Shown: positions 19,541 to 29,666, counted from the first letter of the stretch. The stretch is DNA of 64,000 nt from Sphingobacterium kitahiroshimense (GCF_025961315.1 NZ_JAOQNK010000001.1:5208001-5272000); one strand, 5' to 3'. A program made the numbers and translations. Notes: generated by a model from the letters alone, not told the origin.

Positions 19541-19990
19541 ATGAAAAAAATCGTATTATTAATTCTTGCTGTTGTATCTGTTGCAACAGGAGCATTTGCT
19601 CAAATTCACAAACCTGTAAAATGGACTGTGGCCAGCAAAAAATTGAACAATAAAGAAGCTGTTGTTTTTATAAAAGCAACCATACAGAACGGTTGGCATA
19701 TATATTCTCAAAATATAAAAGATGGCGGACCCATTCCAACTTCTTTTACATTTGGAAAAGCAACAGACTATACTTTGACAGGTAAAACTGCTGAGCCAAA
19801 ACCAAAAATAAAACACGAAGAAGTGTTTAAAATGGATGTTGGCTATTTCACCAATGAAGTTATCTTTCAGCAAAAAGTAGCGCTTAAAAATGGAAAAGCT
19901 ACTGTAAAAGGATCAGTGGAATGGCAAGCTTGTGATGCTTCGCAATGCCTGCCACCAGACGAATATAGTTTTGCTGTCACAATCAATTAA
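19541..19990 (+). CDS. Secreted DsbD N-terminal-domain-like protein
   Basis: 149 aa: signal peptide (residues 1-21) and a single domain like the N-terminal alpha domain of DsbD. The paired cysteines Cys131 and Cys136 lie in WQACDASQCLPP, the redox pair of that domain. The membrane and C-terminal thioredoxin parts of DsbD are absent, so on its own it may accept electrons from another transmembrane reductase and pass them to periplasmic thiols. Such stand-alone domains are common in Bacteroidota. Terminated at 20017. Confidence 0.85.
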   Translation: MKKIVLLILAVVSVATGAFAQIHKPVKWTVASKKLNNKEAVVFIKATIQNGWHIYSQNIKDGGPIPTSFTFGKATDYTLTGKTAEPKPKIKHEEVFKMDVGYFTNEVIFQQKVALKNGKATVKGSVEWQACDASQCLPPDEYSFAVTIN

Positions 19991-20016
19991 AAATAAAAAG
20001 GTAATGAAAATTAGTC

Positions 20017-20046
20017 ATGGTCGGAAGAAATTCCGACCATTTTTTA
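20017..20046 (+). terminator. Rho-independent terminator
   Basis: Perfect 10-bp stem ATGGTCGGAA/TTCCGACCAT with a GAAA loop, followed by TTTTT. Confidence 0.92.
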
Positions 20047-20335
20047 TTTAGGAGGTTCTTCCAATAGACAAAGAATTGCGCTATTTTGATCAGGCAGATC
20101 CAACGTCAAATTGTCGGTATAGAAAAATCGGTTTTTTAATAAAAATTTAGTTGATCATTTTAACTTCATGGTATGAGCTAAAAGGTTTTAAATAGGTATT
20201 ATTTCTACTTTTATATGTCATAATTACAATTATTATATTACTTTTACAGCGCCATAAAACAATCGTTTGTTTTGTGCTTTAAGGGCAGATAATCTGTTCT
20301 TAACAATTGTAAACTATTTCATTTATTTAAAAACT
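20047..20335. other. Upstream region of the second SusC gene
   Basis: About 290 bp of AT-rich spacer between the terminator and susC. TACTTTTA-like sequences occur near 20205 and 20237, but no convincing TTG/TAnnTTTG pair is present. No small gene seen. Confidence 0.4.
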
Positions 20336-23300
20336 ATGTGGCATTCTGACAAAATCAAAGTAGCGATGTCGACCAAGCAGTGGATAATACCGCTTGTCGC
20401 TCTCGCAACAAGTTATTCACAGGTTCATGCAGCAACTGCTTTATCCTTTGCCAACACGGATATTAGTGCATTGCATGTTCAAAAAACAATAAGCGGTACG
20501 ATAAAGGACGCTGGTACTGGACAAGGAATTTCAGGAGTGACCATCAGTGTGAAAGGAACTAACATTGCTACTCAATCTGACGCAACTGGCCGATATACAA
20601 TTGCGGCAAACGCAGGACAGTCGCTTATTGTCAGTTTTATCGGTTATGAAACTCAAGAGGTCATGGTTGGAGATAAAACTTCACTTGATTTACGATTAAC
20701 AGCTTCAAGTACGCAGATGGAGGAAGTTGTCGTTACAGCATTAGGTATCATGCGTGAAAAGAAATCATTGGGTTATTCAACCACTTCTGTAAAAGGAGAT
20801 GATTTCACTGCTGCTCGTGACCCCAATTTAGGTAATGCATTAAGTGGTAAAGTGGCCGGTGTAAGTGTTGCAGGTAATTCAACAGGATTGGGAGGAAGTA
20901 GCCGTGTGGTTATTCGTGGTGCTGCTTCAATGACAGGTAACAATATGCCATTATACGTTGTCGATGGTATTCCTTTAACCAATAGTAATCAAGGTTCTGC
21001 TGGACAGTATGGAGGAATGGATATGGGTGATGGTTTGAATAGCATCAATGCCGATGATATTGAAAATATTCAGGTATTAAAAGGAGCAGCGGCTTCAGCA
21101 CTTTACGGATACAGAGGTGGAAATGGTGTAATTATGATCACGACCAAATCTGGGAAGGGAAGTCAAGGTATTGGTGTCGATTTGAATAATAATATGACCG
21201 TTAATACAATATATGATTTTCGTGATTTTCAAGATACCTATGGGCAGGGAAGACAGGGGATTAAACCTGCTGCTATCGGTGCGGCAAATGATACCTATAA
21301 CCAAAGTTGGGGAGCGAAAATGGACGGAAGTCAAGCCGTCAACAAATTTGGAAATAATTATGCCTATTCACCTATCGATAATTGGAAAAACTTCTACCGT
21401 ACAGGTTTAAGCAACCAAACGTCTGTAGCGGTTAGCGGAAGTGACGAAAAATCAACTTTTCGTCTTGGTCTAAATAATATGTACGAAGGTTCTATTCTTC
21501 CCAATGCTAAATCAAACCAAAGAGGAGCCAATTTAAATACCACTTACAAAATTACGCCAAAGGTACAATTGGGTATTAATGCCAATTATATGTTCGAATT
21601 TGTCAATAATCGCGCAAATCTTTCGGATGGAAATGGTAACACAAATGCCAGTCTTCTTTACTTAGCAAATACTTATGATGTTCGTTGGCTAGAGGCGGAG
21701 GTAGATGAATTTGGAAAGGAACTGCAACCCGGAAACAACGTTTATTTTAATAACCCTTATTTTTTGCAAAACCGTAAGTCTAATAAGTCAACTAAGAAAA
21801 GACTCACAGGTGGATTCAATTTGCGTTATGATATTACCGATTGGTTGTATGCGCAGGGAGCTGTTACAAGAGACGGTTTCAATCTCGCTTTCAAACAGGT
21901 TCAACCTAAAGGTGCTTCTGCCGACCCTAATGGATATATCAATGAATATAATAACGAGTTTGAAGAAACAAATTTTAACTACCTGATCGGGGCCAAGAAA
22001 AAGTTAGGTGATTTTTCTATCTCGGCAACTGTCGGTGGGAATCACCAAAAAACGCGTAGCGAAACCTGGGGAACCGACGGCGGAATTCGTCCTTTCATTT
22101 TAGATGGTTTTTATTCGACAGGGAATGTGGCAGCGGGCACACGTACTTTTAAGAAGCTATATGATGAATATCTAGTAAAATCTTTTTATGGTACTGCTGA
22201 TTTTGCCTATAAAGATTTCCTGTTTTTAAACTTATCGGCTCGTAACGATTGGTTTTCAACACTTGATCCAGAAAATAATGGTTACCTGTATCCATCAGCT
22301 AGTTTAAGTTACGTCTTTACCGACCACCTTAAGTTACCAGAATGGATCAATATGGGTAAATTGAGGTTGTCTCGAGCTGCATCGTCCAATGGAACTAGCG
22401 CTTATCGAACGGCATTGGCATACCAAATGCAATCATTTGAGATTCAGGGTCAACCAATCGGAACGATTAAAAATTCGACAGTTCCAAATGCCAATTTGAA
22501 ACCTGTGCGAATCGCGGAATGGGAAGCTGGAGCAAATCTTGAATTTTGGGGTAATAGAATGGGGTTAGATTTGGCTGTTTATCAAAAAACAACAACTGAT
22601 GATCTTGTTCAGGTGACCACAAGTACGGGATCGGGTTATTCATCTGCAATGCAAAATATAGGTGAGCTCCGTAACAAAGGTATTGAAGTTTTATTGTACG
22701 GTGATGTAATACGCGCTACAGATTTTAAATGGAAGAGTTCCATTAACTTTGCTTTCAATGATAGTGAAGTCTTGAGTCTTGGGGCTCAAAATAATTTAAT
22801 TTTTGAGGGAGGTCTTTCAAGATCGGGAAATGCTTCTGTACAGAATGTTGTTGGCTTAGCTTATGGACAGATCGTTGGATACAAATATAAAACTGATGTT
22901 TCTGGAAATCGTATTTTTGATGATAAAGGTCTTCCTGTTCGCTCTGATGCTGTAGAAGTACTTGGCAGCGGTGTGCATAGATTTACTGGCGGCTTTAGAA
23001 ATGACTTTACCTATAAGAATTTTAGTTTAGGTATGTTGTTGGATGTCAAGTTAGGTGGAAAGATCTTTTCAGGTACCAACCTAAATTTATACGGATCGGG
23101 CTTACATAAGGCTACTTTGGAAGGTAGAGAAGGTAAAATCGTTGGAAAAGGAGTAAATCTTTCTGGTACAGCGAATACCACTGCTGTTGATGCAGAAACG
23201 TACTGGAAATATGTCGTCGATCAATCGTTTACCGAGGAGTTTGTGTATGATGCTGGTTTTGTTAAATTAAGAGAGATCTCTTTTGGATACAGGTTACCAA

Positions 23301-23494
23301 GTTCATTCTTATCGAAAACACCTTTTAGAAGTGCTTCTCTATCTTTAGTAGGACGTAATTTATGGACGATCCATAAAAATACGCCTAATATAGATCCAGA
23401 ATCTGCTTATAACACGAGCAATGCCCAAGGGCTTGAATTGAACGGTTATCCAATGACACGTAATGTTGGTTTTAACCTTAATCTAAAATTCTAA
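20336..23494 (+). CDS. SusC/RagA-like TonB-dependent transporter (second pair)
   Basis: 1052 aa from the ATG at 20336; an ATG at 20366 would also leave the signal sequence (TKQWIIPLVALATSYSQVHA) intact, and the open frame to 20267 is probably not translated. Carboxypeptidase-D-like domain (GTIKDAGTGQGISGVTISVKG), then EEVVVTALGIMREKKSLGYS, TonB plug ending ALYGYRGGNGVIMITTKSGKG, and a long barrel ending NLNLKF. This is the 'LGYS/TALGI' subgroup of SusC proteins, which is usually paired with SusD-like_2 proteins and often not tied to glycan enzymes. No glycosidase is adjacent, so substrate is unknown; peptides are possible. Confidence 0.93.
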   Translation: MWHSDKIKVAMSTKQWIIPLVALATSYSQVHAATALSFANTDISALHVQKTISGTIKDAGTGQGISGVTISVKGTNIATQSDATGRYTIAANAGQSLIVSFIGYETQEVMVGDKTSLDLRLTASSTQMEEVVVTALGIMREKKSLGYSTTSVKGDDFTAARDPNLGNALSGKVAGVSVAGNSTGLGGSSRVVIRGAASMTGNNMPLYVVDGIPLTNSNQGSAGQYGGMDMGDGLNSINADDIENIQVLKGAAASALYGYRGGNGVIMITTKSGKGSQGIGVDLNNNMTVNTIYDFRDFQDTYGQGRQGIKPAAIGAANDTYNQSWGAKMDGSQAVNKFGNNYAYSPIDNWKNFYRTGLSNQTSVAVSGSDEKSTFRLGLNNMYEGSILPNAKSNQRGANLNTTYKITPKVQLGINANYMFEFVNNRANLSDGNGNTNASLLYLANTYDVRWLEAEVDEFGKELQPGNNVYFNNPYFLQNRKSNKSTKKRLTGGFNLRYDITDWLYAQGAVTRDGFNLAFKQVQPKGASADPNGYINEYNNEFEETNFNYLIGAKKKLGDFSISATVGGNHQKTRSETWGTDGGIRPFILDGFYSTGNVAAGTRTFKKLYDEYLVKSFYGTADFAYKDFLFLNLSARNDWFSTLDPENNGYLYPSASLSYVFTDHLKLPEWINMGKLRLSRAASSNGTSAYRTALAYQMQSFEIQGQPIGTIKNSTVPNANLKPVRIAEWEAGANLEFWGNRMGLDLAVYQKTTTDDLVQVTTSTGSGYSSAMQNIGELRNKGIEVLLYGDVIRATDFKWKSSINFAFNDSEVLSLGAQNNLIFEGGLSRSGNASVQNVVGLAYGQIVGYKYKTDVSGNRIFDDKGLPVRSDAVEVLGSGVHRFTGGFRNDFTYKNFSLGMLLDVKLGGKIFSGTNLNLYGSGLHKATLEGREGKIVGKGVNLSGTANTTAVDAETYWKYVVDQSFTEEFVYDAGFVKLREISFGYRLPSSFLSKTPFRSASLSLVGRNLWTIHKNTPNIDPESAYNTSNAQGLELNGYPMTRNVGFNLNLKF

Positions 23495-23561
23495 AAAGAA
23501 TGATTTAGCGGCTTGCTAAACGATCAGATTGAAAATTAGAAACCGGAAAAAGAAAGAAAAA

Positions 23562-25124
23562 ATGAAAACGAAATTATTATACCTCTGCGCTGTACTGGGA
23601 CTTGGATTGTCCTCTTGTACTAAATTTGGAGATGTGAATGTCGATCCTGAAGCCATAGGAAAAGACAATATGGATTATAAATTGCTTTTTACCAATGTAC
23701 AGCAATATGGCTACGGTACAGAGTATGAAGCCTGGCGTAATGGCTTGATCTATATCAGTACCATGATTCAGCACACTGCATCTGTTGAAAGTTATTGGAA
23801 TGGCGATAAGTATACCTATAGCGCTGGTTATAATGCAGCATATTGGGATCGGATGTATCCCAATGGTGTGCGCGATGTTGTGGATCTGATGGAGAACTGG
23901 AAAGATAAAGAGAATTTTTATACCGAGTACCAAATGGCACGGATCATGAAAGTTCTTATCTTTCATAGAATGACCGATCTTTATGGTGATGTCCCTTACT
24001 CTGAGGCAGGACTAGCATATTATCAAGGAAAAGGATATCCTGTCTATGATACCCAGGAGTCTATTTACTTGGATATGCTTAAAGAGCTTAAGGAAGCTTC
24101 GACCAACCTGAATGGTAAGACTTCTACGATTGGCACTGCAGATATTATATATCAAGGTGATGTGGTCAAATGGCAAAAATTTGCCTATTCGATGATGCTG
24201 CGCTTGGGTATGCGTCTTTCTAAAGTAAATGCTGACCTGGCTAAGACTTGGGTCAATACAGCAGTTACGGGAGGTCTCTTTACGAGTAACGACGAAAGTG
24301 CTCTTGTACTACATCCAGGAGCGGTAACAGCCAACAATAGTGCTGAGCCCTTTGCAAAGATTTATGCACACGAAGATCCTAATGCTTACCGTATGAGTGA
24401 ATCTTTTATCAATTTGCTGAAAAATACCAACGATCCAAGATTACGATTTATTGCAACAGTAGTAGCAGATCCTAAAATTAAAGTAGATGATTCTCGTTGG
24501 TCAAGGGGCGATACGACTGCTAGTAAGCAATTGGGGATGCCTAATGGTTATGACCAAAATGACGGCGGAGCGACTTTTATTGAAGATTATCCATTATTTC
24601 CTGGATCGATAAATAATTATTCTGTTGTCAATAGATATACTTATGCTCGTCTTGATGCACCTACATTTCTAGTGACATTTGCAGAAAATCAACTTTTGTT
24701 AGCTGAAGCAGCGCAAAGAGGTTGGATCTCCGGATCTGCTAAAAGCTACTATGAAGCAGGGGTGCGAGCCGCCATGAAACAATTTACCCAATTTAACATT
24801 ACGGGAATAGATGATGCTGCAATTGCACGTTATTTAACACAAAATCCATTTACGGATTCCAAAGCTTTAGAACAGATCAATACGCAATATTACATCAATA
24901 CATTTTCTGATGAGTATGAGTCTTTTGCTAACTGGAGAAGATCTGGATATCCGGTATTAAAGCAGGTCAATTATATTGGTAATGCAACAAATGGCACTAT
25001 CCCGAGACGATTTACCTATCCAACAGAAGAAGCAGCAGTCAATGCTACCAATTATCAGCAAGCTGTTGGACGATTAGATAAAGGTGACCAAATGACTTCT
25101 CGGGTTTGGTGGGATAAACCTTAA
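23562..25124 (+). CDS. SusD/RagB-like nutrient-binding lipoprotein (second pair)
   Basis: 520 aa from ATG 23562, which gives the lipoprotein signal LGLGLSSC (Cys19); a TTG at 23529 in frame would only add a lysine-rich leader. SusD-like_2 features: MIQHTASVESYWNGDKY near the N-terminus, RIMKVLIFHRMTDLYGDVPYSEA, and LLLAEAAQRGW in the helical C-terminal half. It lies 67 bp after its SusC partner. A terminator follows at 25217, so the pair forms its own unit. Confidence 0.93.
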   Translation: MKTKLLYLCAVLGLGLSSCTKFGDVNVDPEAIGKDNMDYKLLFTNVQQYGYGTEYEAWRNGLIYISTMIQHTASVESYWNGDKYTYSAGYNAAYWDRMYPNGVRDVVDLMENWKDKENFYTEYQMARIMKVLIFHRMTDLYGDVPYSEAGLAYYQGKGYPVYDTQESIYLDMLKELKEASTNLNGKTSTIGTADIIYQGDVVKWQKFAYSMMLRLGMRLSKVNADLAKTWVNTAVTGGLFTSNDESALVLHPGAVTANNSAEPFAKIYAHEDPNAYRMSESFINLLKNTNDPRLRFIATVVADPKIKVDDSRWSRGDTTASKQLGMPNGYDQNDGGATFIEDYPLFPGSINNYSVVNRYTYARLDAPTFLVTFAENQLLLAEAAQRGWISGSAKSYYEAGVRAAMKQFTQFNITGIDDAAIARYLTQNPFTDSKALEQINTQYYINTFSDEYESFANWRRSGYPVLKQVNYIGNATNGTIPRRFTYPTEEAAVNATNYQQAVGRLDKGDQMTSRVWWDKP

Positions 25125-25216
25125 TGATAATAAAAGTGCTTATAATAATGATAAGTTCATTTAGAAATATAACAATGGATTAATTTTATTGAAGTAAGAT
25201 TTTGTCTATTAAGTTT

Positions 25217-25248
25217 AAAGAGTTACATCGAAAGTTGTAACTCTTTTT
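25217..25248 (+). terminator. Rho-independent terminator
   Basis: AAAGAGTTACA pairs with TGTAACTCTTT, followed by T-rich sequence. Confidence 0.9.
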
Positions 25249-25264
25249 ATTTTATAGCATCGGT

Positions 25265-25295
25265 ATTGCCAATTCTACAGTTTTATGTATATTTG
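25265..25295 (+). promoter_or_regulatory. Bacteroidota-type promoter
   Basis: TTG at 25265-25267, a 20-nt spacer and TATATTTG at 25288-25295. It drives the AstE-like gene and shows that the in-frame ATG at 25266, which falls in the promoter, cannot be the start. Confidence 0.8.
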
Positions 25296-25322
25296 CAACA
25301 TTATTGCATTAATGGTTGTTTT

Positions 25323-26369
25323 ATGAAAAAAATTCTTTTAATAATGTTTATGCTAATGGTATTTCAATCAACAAAGGCTCAGATATCAAGCATTAAAAAT
25401 ATTCTGAATCAAGAAAAATCAACTGTAATAGATACTTCATTTCGAATCAAATCTACCGATAGCCTGGCTGTAGGTATACCGATAACGCTGATCAGTGGAG
25501 CTAAAAAAGGTCCTACTTTCACCATTATGGCAGGCATTCATGGTATGGAGTATCCGACAATACTTTCTTTGTTGCAGTTGCGTAAAGAAATTGATCCTAA
25601 AAAACTCAAGGGTAATCTAATTATCATTCCGATTGTCAATGTACCGGCCTTTTATGGACGAACTCCTTTTGTTAATCCGATAGACAGTAAAAACTTAAAC
25701 AGGGTTTTTCCCGGTGATTCCAATGGAAGTATGACCGAAATGATGGCAGATTTCCTTACCCGAGAAGTCTTTAGTACTACAGATATCCTTTTGGATATGC
25801 ATGGTGGAGATGTAGGTGAAGATCTTATTCCTTTTATTTGTTATTATAACAATCATGAATTTCACAAACAGACCAAACAGGCAGCTTTTCTAAGTGAGAT
25901 TAGCGGATTTGATACGATTGTATCATATGATTATAATCTTGATGCAAATCAACCGGCTATGTATGCTTTTAAACAGGCCGTGAGACAGGGAATTACCGCT
26001 TTGAGTATTGAGATCGGAAAATTGGGTAATTCGCATGAAAATGAAATAACGAAGACAAATGATGCGATTTATCGTATACTATCTGCTTTAAATATGTATC
26101 ATGACCACACGTTTCAACCTATTGATACCAAAAAGATCAGATATACCCAACAAGCGTATATTTCGGTGCCCGTTCAAGGTATATTTTATAGCACTTTAAA
26201 AGCCGGAGATCATGTTATTAAAGGTAACGAGATTGGCTATATTACCGATATATTTGGGAATAGGATCAATACAATACTTGCCTCAGCAACGGGAGTTATA
26301 CTTTATAAGGTTGGTACACCACCTGTAAATAAGGGAGAAACTTTATTTTGCATCGGTATTGATGGATAA
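25323..26369 (+). CDS. Secreted succinylglutamate desuccinylase/aspartoacylase-like (M14-type) enzyme
   Basis: 348 aa with signal peptide (residues 1-19, ending TKAQ). AstE/AspA-type zinc hydrolase fold: ligands His73 and Glu76 in GIHGMEYPT, His160 in LLDMHGG, the NLNRVFPG substrate loop at 125-132, and a Glu in LSIEIGKLGN as likely general base. The C-terminal part (about 270-348) is the beta/lipoyl-like domain typical of the family. It removes an acyl or amino-acid group from an N-acylated amino acid or peptide; the exact substrate cannot be told. Its own promoter and a convergent terminator isolate it from its neighbours. Confidence 0.88.
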   Translation: MKKILLIMFMLMVFQSTKAQISSIKNILNQEKSTVIDTSFRIKSTDSLAVGIPITLISGAKKGPTFTIMAGIHGMEYPTILSLLQLRKEIDPKKLKGNLIIIPIVNVPAFYGRTPFVNPIDSKNLNRVFPGDSNGSMTEMMADFLTREVFSTTDILLDMHGGDVGEDLIPFICYYNNHEFHKQTKQAAFLSEISGFDTIVSYDYNLDANQPAMYAFKQAVRQGITALSIEIGKLGNSHENEITKTNDAIYRILSALNMYHDHTFQPIDTKKIRYTQQAYISVPVQGIFYSTLKAGDHVIKGNEIGYITDIFGNRINTILASATGVILYKVGTPPVNKGETLFCIGIDG

Positions 26370-26485
26370 AAAAAATTGCTGACAAGAGAATTGCTAGTAA
26401 TGTGCGTTAATAGCATGTTTTATTCCTAAAAGTGTCCCTTTCCAATGATATGTTATTCAACCCGAAATGAATGTTTTTCTTAGGG

Positions 26486-26517
26486 AAACCTAAAATTCAG
26501 GAGAGAATTTTAGGTTT
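26486..26517. terminator. Bidirectional terminator between convergent genes
   Basis: Perfect 13-bp stem AAACCTAAAATTC/GAATTTTAGGTTT with a 6-nt loop, between the AstE-like gene and the minus-strand TonB receptor. Confidence 0.8.
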
Positions 26518-26568
26518 AATAGTTTTATCCAACATGGTATTTAAATAGGCATTATTTTTTAAATAATT

Positions 26569-28734
26569 TTATAGATTAAGTGACATTGACAATATCCATT
26601 GGCGTAAATTGCCTTGCGAAATAAATCCTCGACCGCCATAATAGTAGTGTTCATTTAAAAGATTATCAGCTGTAAGATTACAAGTAAATTTTTTATGATG
26701 GTAAGCTACTGTACTATTAAATAACGTATAATTGTCCGTAGAAAAAGTACCTGCCGTAGTATTGTTGATAATTAAATCTTTACCAATAAAGTTGCCACCC
26801 AGCCCTAAAGTCCATTTACTTTCAGCATCTATCAATAATTGATAATTAGCATACCAGGTTGCCGACCATTCAGGTCCAGCATTTACTGGTCTTAGGCCCT
26901 TCGTTGTCCCTTCGCCGATTGTTATTTTACTATCATTATAGGCAAGCCCCCCATGAAGGAATAAATTTCTAATGGGCTGAGTTTGCATATCCACTTCCAC
27001 ACCACGGCTATATTGCTTTCCCCCTTGGGTATATCTAGTGACATCATGCTGATCAGTCATTACGGTATTATGGACTTGAATATTATAATAACTTATTGTA
27101 ACATCCATTCTTTGATTAGGAGAAGAAGCTTTAATGCCCGATTCCCACTGTGTACCATACTGCGGTTTAAAATTATACAGTACTCCGTCAATACTCGTTG
27201 GAGCTATGTTTTGAAAACCACTCATATAGTTTGCAAATATGGTAAAAGTTTTGGGTATGAACTGGTAGGTAAGACCTATCTTTGGTGTTATGGAGCTTTG
27301 TTTATATGCTCCAGTACGGGTTGCTGTAGAGATATCCTTTGTGCCTAAGTTAATTAACCGGTCATATCTTGCACTTAACATAATTGATAATGCATCAAAT
27401 GGTTTGAGGACATTGGAAATATATGCAGAGTATGTATTTTGAGGTGCTGTCGTATGGCTCGGTAGTTTAGATAAAACTTTTTTTGAGATCAGATCTTCAC
27501 TAAATAATGTTGTAGATGTCATAGGAGTATCATTAGATACAGTATCGATATATCCTGCGTTTTTATAATTGGCAGTATAACTATAGCGATAGTAATCTAA
27601 ACCAATTAATAGTTTGTTATACCAATTGCCAATACTGAAATTACCAATAAAATTTTGTTGAATTTGATGATTGGTTATGTCTTCGGCATCATAGCGTAAT
27701 ACTTTTCTTGCTACTGAACTGTTATTATCTACTAATAAATTGGTTTGATAATCACCCTTTGAACTGCCATATGTTGAAGCAAAGTTGGTTTCTGATTGCC
27801 ATTGGTCAGAAATTAAATAGCTTACTTTACCGTACATATTGATCGATGTTGTTTTCCATAATATGCTATTATCCGTATATGACCGCGTATAGTCTAGTTT
27901 CAAATCTTTAGAATTTTGAATATGCACTGGCGCGCCATTTACAAGTGGGTTTGCAGGTGTAAATAAAGGACTGTTTGTTGCTTCTTTATTTAAAAATTCT
28001 GCCTCCAACTTAACTTTCAATTTTGGATTTACTTGGTGGCTAAAGCTTGGTGCAAAAAATATATTTTTGTTTAATCCTTGATCTTGAAAACTTTTCCTGT
28101 TCATATAAGTTCCGGACATTCTGAAAAGCGTTTTATGGTCAGTATCCAAAGGTGTGTTTACTTCCATCGTTGCGCGTTGTAGGTTATTATTACCTGCAGC
28201 AAGTGAAACATGTGTAAATGTGCTGTCAACAGGAGCAAAAGTCAATATATTAATGAGTCCGCCAAAAACCATATTAGCGCCACCGAACAAAGTTCCGCTG
28301 GGTCCTTTTATGACATCTATCTGCTGGACATTGGTATTATCATCACTGTATTGTAAATAGGCATTTAAACCATTTCTAAAATTACTTCGAGTTCTAAAAC
28401 CACGGATAGTGAAGTTAGGTGCTAGACCTGCCCAGCTAGGTGTAACTCCGGTTGCATTAGATAGCATTGCAGTCTGGGTATAATAATTTCTGTTCTGCGT
28501 CAGTTTTATACCTACACTTGTTGTGACCTGTGGATTTTCATGATCATGGATATTGAGTCGAGCTGTCTGAAAACTAGATCTATCTTTTTCGCTAATATGA
28601 CCTTTTACAAATGCCGAATCTAATTGGTTTAATATTAGGGAATCCCTCGATTGTGCATTTGCATTTTGGCTGTAAAGAATAAAGATAATGACAGGTACAA
28701 TATAAAATTTAAAGTATATGCGCTGTAGAAACAT
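26569..28734 (-). CDS. TonB-dependent siderophore-type receptor
   Basis: 721 aa with signal peptide (residues 1-27, ending ANAQ). The plug domain begins near residue 50 (VTTSVGIKLTQNRNYYTQ, FTIRGFRTRSNFRNGLNAYL, IDVIKGPSGTLFGGAN) and the 22-strand barrel closes with LRQWILSMSLNL. There is no carboxypeptidase-D-like or STN extension, so it is a classical FhuE/FepA-style importer and not SusC. Probable ligand is a ferric siderophore; no biosynthesis or periplasmic binding genes lie nearby. A small Cys-motif protein gene lies upstream on the same strand, 385 bp away. Confidence 0.92.
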   Translation of the reverse strand: MFLQRIYFKFYIVPVIIFILYSQNANAQSRDSLILNQLDSAFVKGHISEKDRSSFQTARLNIHDHENPQVTTSVGIKLTQNRNYYTQTAMLSNATGVTPSWAGLAPNFTIRGFRTRSNFRNGLNAYLQYSDDNTNVQQIDVIKGPSGTLFGGANMVFGGLINILTFAPVDSTFTHVSLAAGNNNLQRATMEVNTPLDTDHKTLFRMSGTYMNRKSFQDQGLNKNIFFAPSFSHQVNPKLKVKLEAEFLNKEATNSPLFTPANPLVNGAPVHIQNSKDLKLDYTRSYTDNSILWKTTSINMYGKVSYLISDQWQSETNFASTYGSSKGDYQTNLLVDNNSSVARKVLRYDAEDITNHQIQQNFIGNFSIGNWYNKLLIGLDYYRYSYTANYKNAGYIDTVSNDTPMTSTTLFSEDLISKKVLSKLPSHTTAPQNTYSAYISNVLKPFDALSIMLSARYDRLINLGTKDISTATRTGAYKQSSITPKIGLTYQFIPKTFTIFANYMSGFQNIAPTSIDGVLYNFKPQYGTQWESGIKASSPNQRMDVTISYYNIQVHNTVMTDQHDVTRYTQGGKQYSRGVEVDMQTQPIRNLFLHGGLAYNDSKITIGEGTTKGLRPVNAGPEWSATWYANYQLLIDAESKWTLGLGGNFIGKDLIINNTTAGTFSTDNYTLFNSTVAYHHKKFTCNLTADNLLNEHYYYGGRGFISQGNLRQWILSMSLNL

Positions 28735-29119
28735 GATTACCGATGGATAATATAAAATAGGATTAAAAAATATAGAAAATCACGATATGATTATTTGAAG
28801 TACCAATAATCTATTCTCGTATTCTAAGATGAATTGTTCTGCCCCGAATTAACTTGTTATAGATTTCATTGGTTAAATATGCCAATTGTATACTGCTGAA
28901 CTTTAATTTGATAGCAATAGTAATCATTGCCAACTGTGTAAAGCTTAGGCTAATAAATTTTATATATCGATTAGACTACACTATATTAAACAAAGACGAG
29001 CTTTTTATTATTCAAGTTAACTTCAAGAAAAAAAGTGGTAAATGTGATTAGTTATTGGTAAATATCGCAAATTGAGTCATCAGTTTTGAAATTCAATGCG
29101 TGTAGTTAGAATAACTATA
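28735..29119. other. 385-bp spacer between the TonB receptor and the small Cys protein gene
   Basis: AT-rich, no convincing gene on either strand. A plus-strand frame at 28869-29051 has spacer-like composition and no family. No clear promoter or Fur-type palindrome was recognised. Confidence 0.45.
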
Positions 29120-29506
29120 TTATATATTAATGCCAGTGGGAGGGCGCAGTAATCTATTGAAATGGTCCACTTTTCGTAAGGGAACTGTTGTTACTAAATA
29201 TCTTTTATCTAGGTGTGGTACAGAATGATCAATTTTATTTGCTGGGAAGTAATTAAAACAAAATAGAACAGTAGATTTTGAAAAATTCTCCTGGATTGCT
29301 TTTTTTCTGTCAGCTTCTTTTCTTAAAGCTTTCATCAGGAAGCAACTACCATTACAATGCATTGAAATATTGTTTTTATTGATACAATATTTAGAAGCGA
29401 TTTCGGTTCTGTTTGCATAAAAATTCACAACTATTATAACTTTACTGCAACTCATCATCATGATGCAGATCAATAGCAATATTGTTGTAAATGATTTTAA
29501 ATTCAA
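29120..29506 (-). CDS. Small membrane-anchored protein with a C-x9-C-x3-C motif
   Basis: 128 aa. The N-terminal hydrophobic segment (residues 5-28) could be a lipoprotein signal (Cys20) or a membrane anchor. It is followed by YANRTEIASKYCINKN and MHCNGSCFLMKALRKE, giving cysteines 41, 51 and 55. I know this pattern from small uncharacterised Bacteroidota proteins that recur beside TonB-dependent metal or siderophore receptors; function is not established, and metal binding is a guess from the cysteines. Encoded upstream of, and on the same strand as, the siderophore-type receptor. Confidence 0.7.
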   Translation of the reverse strand: MNLKSFTTILLLICIMMMSCSKVIIVVNFYANRTEIASKYCINKNNISMHCNGSCFLMKALRKEADRKKAIQENFSKSTVLFCFNYFPANKIDHSVPHLDKRYLVTTVPLRKVDHFNRLLRPPTGINI

Positions 29507-29531
29507 TTCAGTGATTTTAATAAAATTGTTG

Positions 29532-29539
29532 CAAAGATA
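29532..29539 (-). promoter_or_regulatory. Candidate -7 box for the Cys-motif gene
   Basis: On the minus strand this reads TATCTTTG, about 25 nt before the ATG. No TTG is seen at the usual distance. Confidence 0.4.
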
Positions 29540-29624
29540 GGTTTTTTATCCTCATTTAATATACCATATTTTCGACGAGTAAACTGATGAATTCTAGAGC
29601 GGATAAATAACTTTTGTGAAGAAT

Positions 29625-29655
29625 AAAAAGGAAAGCCATAGAGACTTTCCTTTTT
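29625..29655. terminator. Terminator of the GH92 gene
   Basis: Perfect 11-bp stem AAAAAGGAAAG/CTTTCCTTTTT, with A and T tails on both sides, just past the GH92 stop codon. Confidence 0.9.
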
Positions 29656-29666
29656 ATATATACAGT

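Noticed and set aside
25266..25322. Extended start of the AstE-like enzyme
   Set aside because: The codon lies in the -33 region of the promoter 25265-25295 and precedes the expected transcription start.
28869..29051. Plus-strand frame of 60 codons between the TonB receptor and the Cys-motif gene
   Set aside because: Spacer-like composition, no family, no promoter; on the opposite strand from both neighbours.
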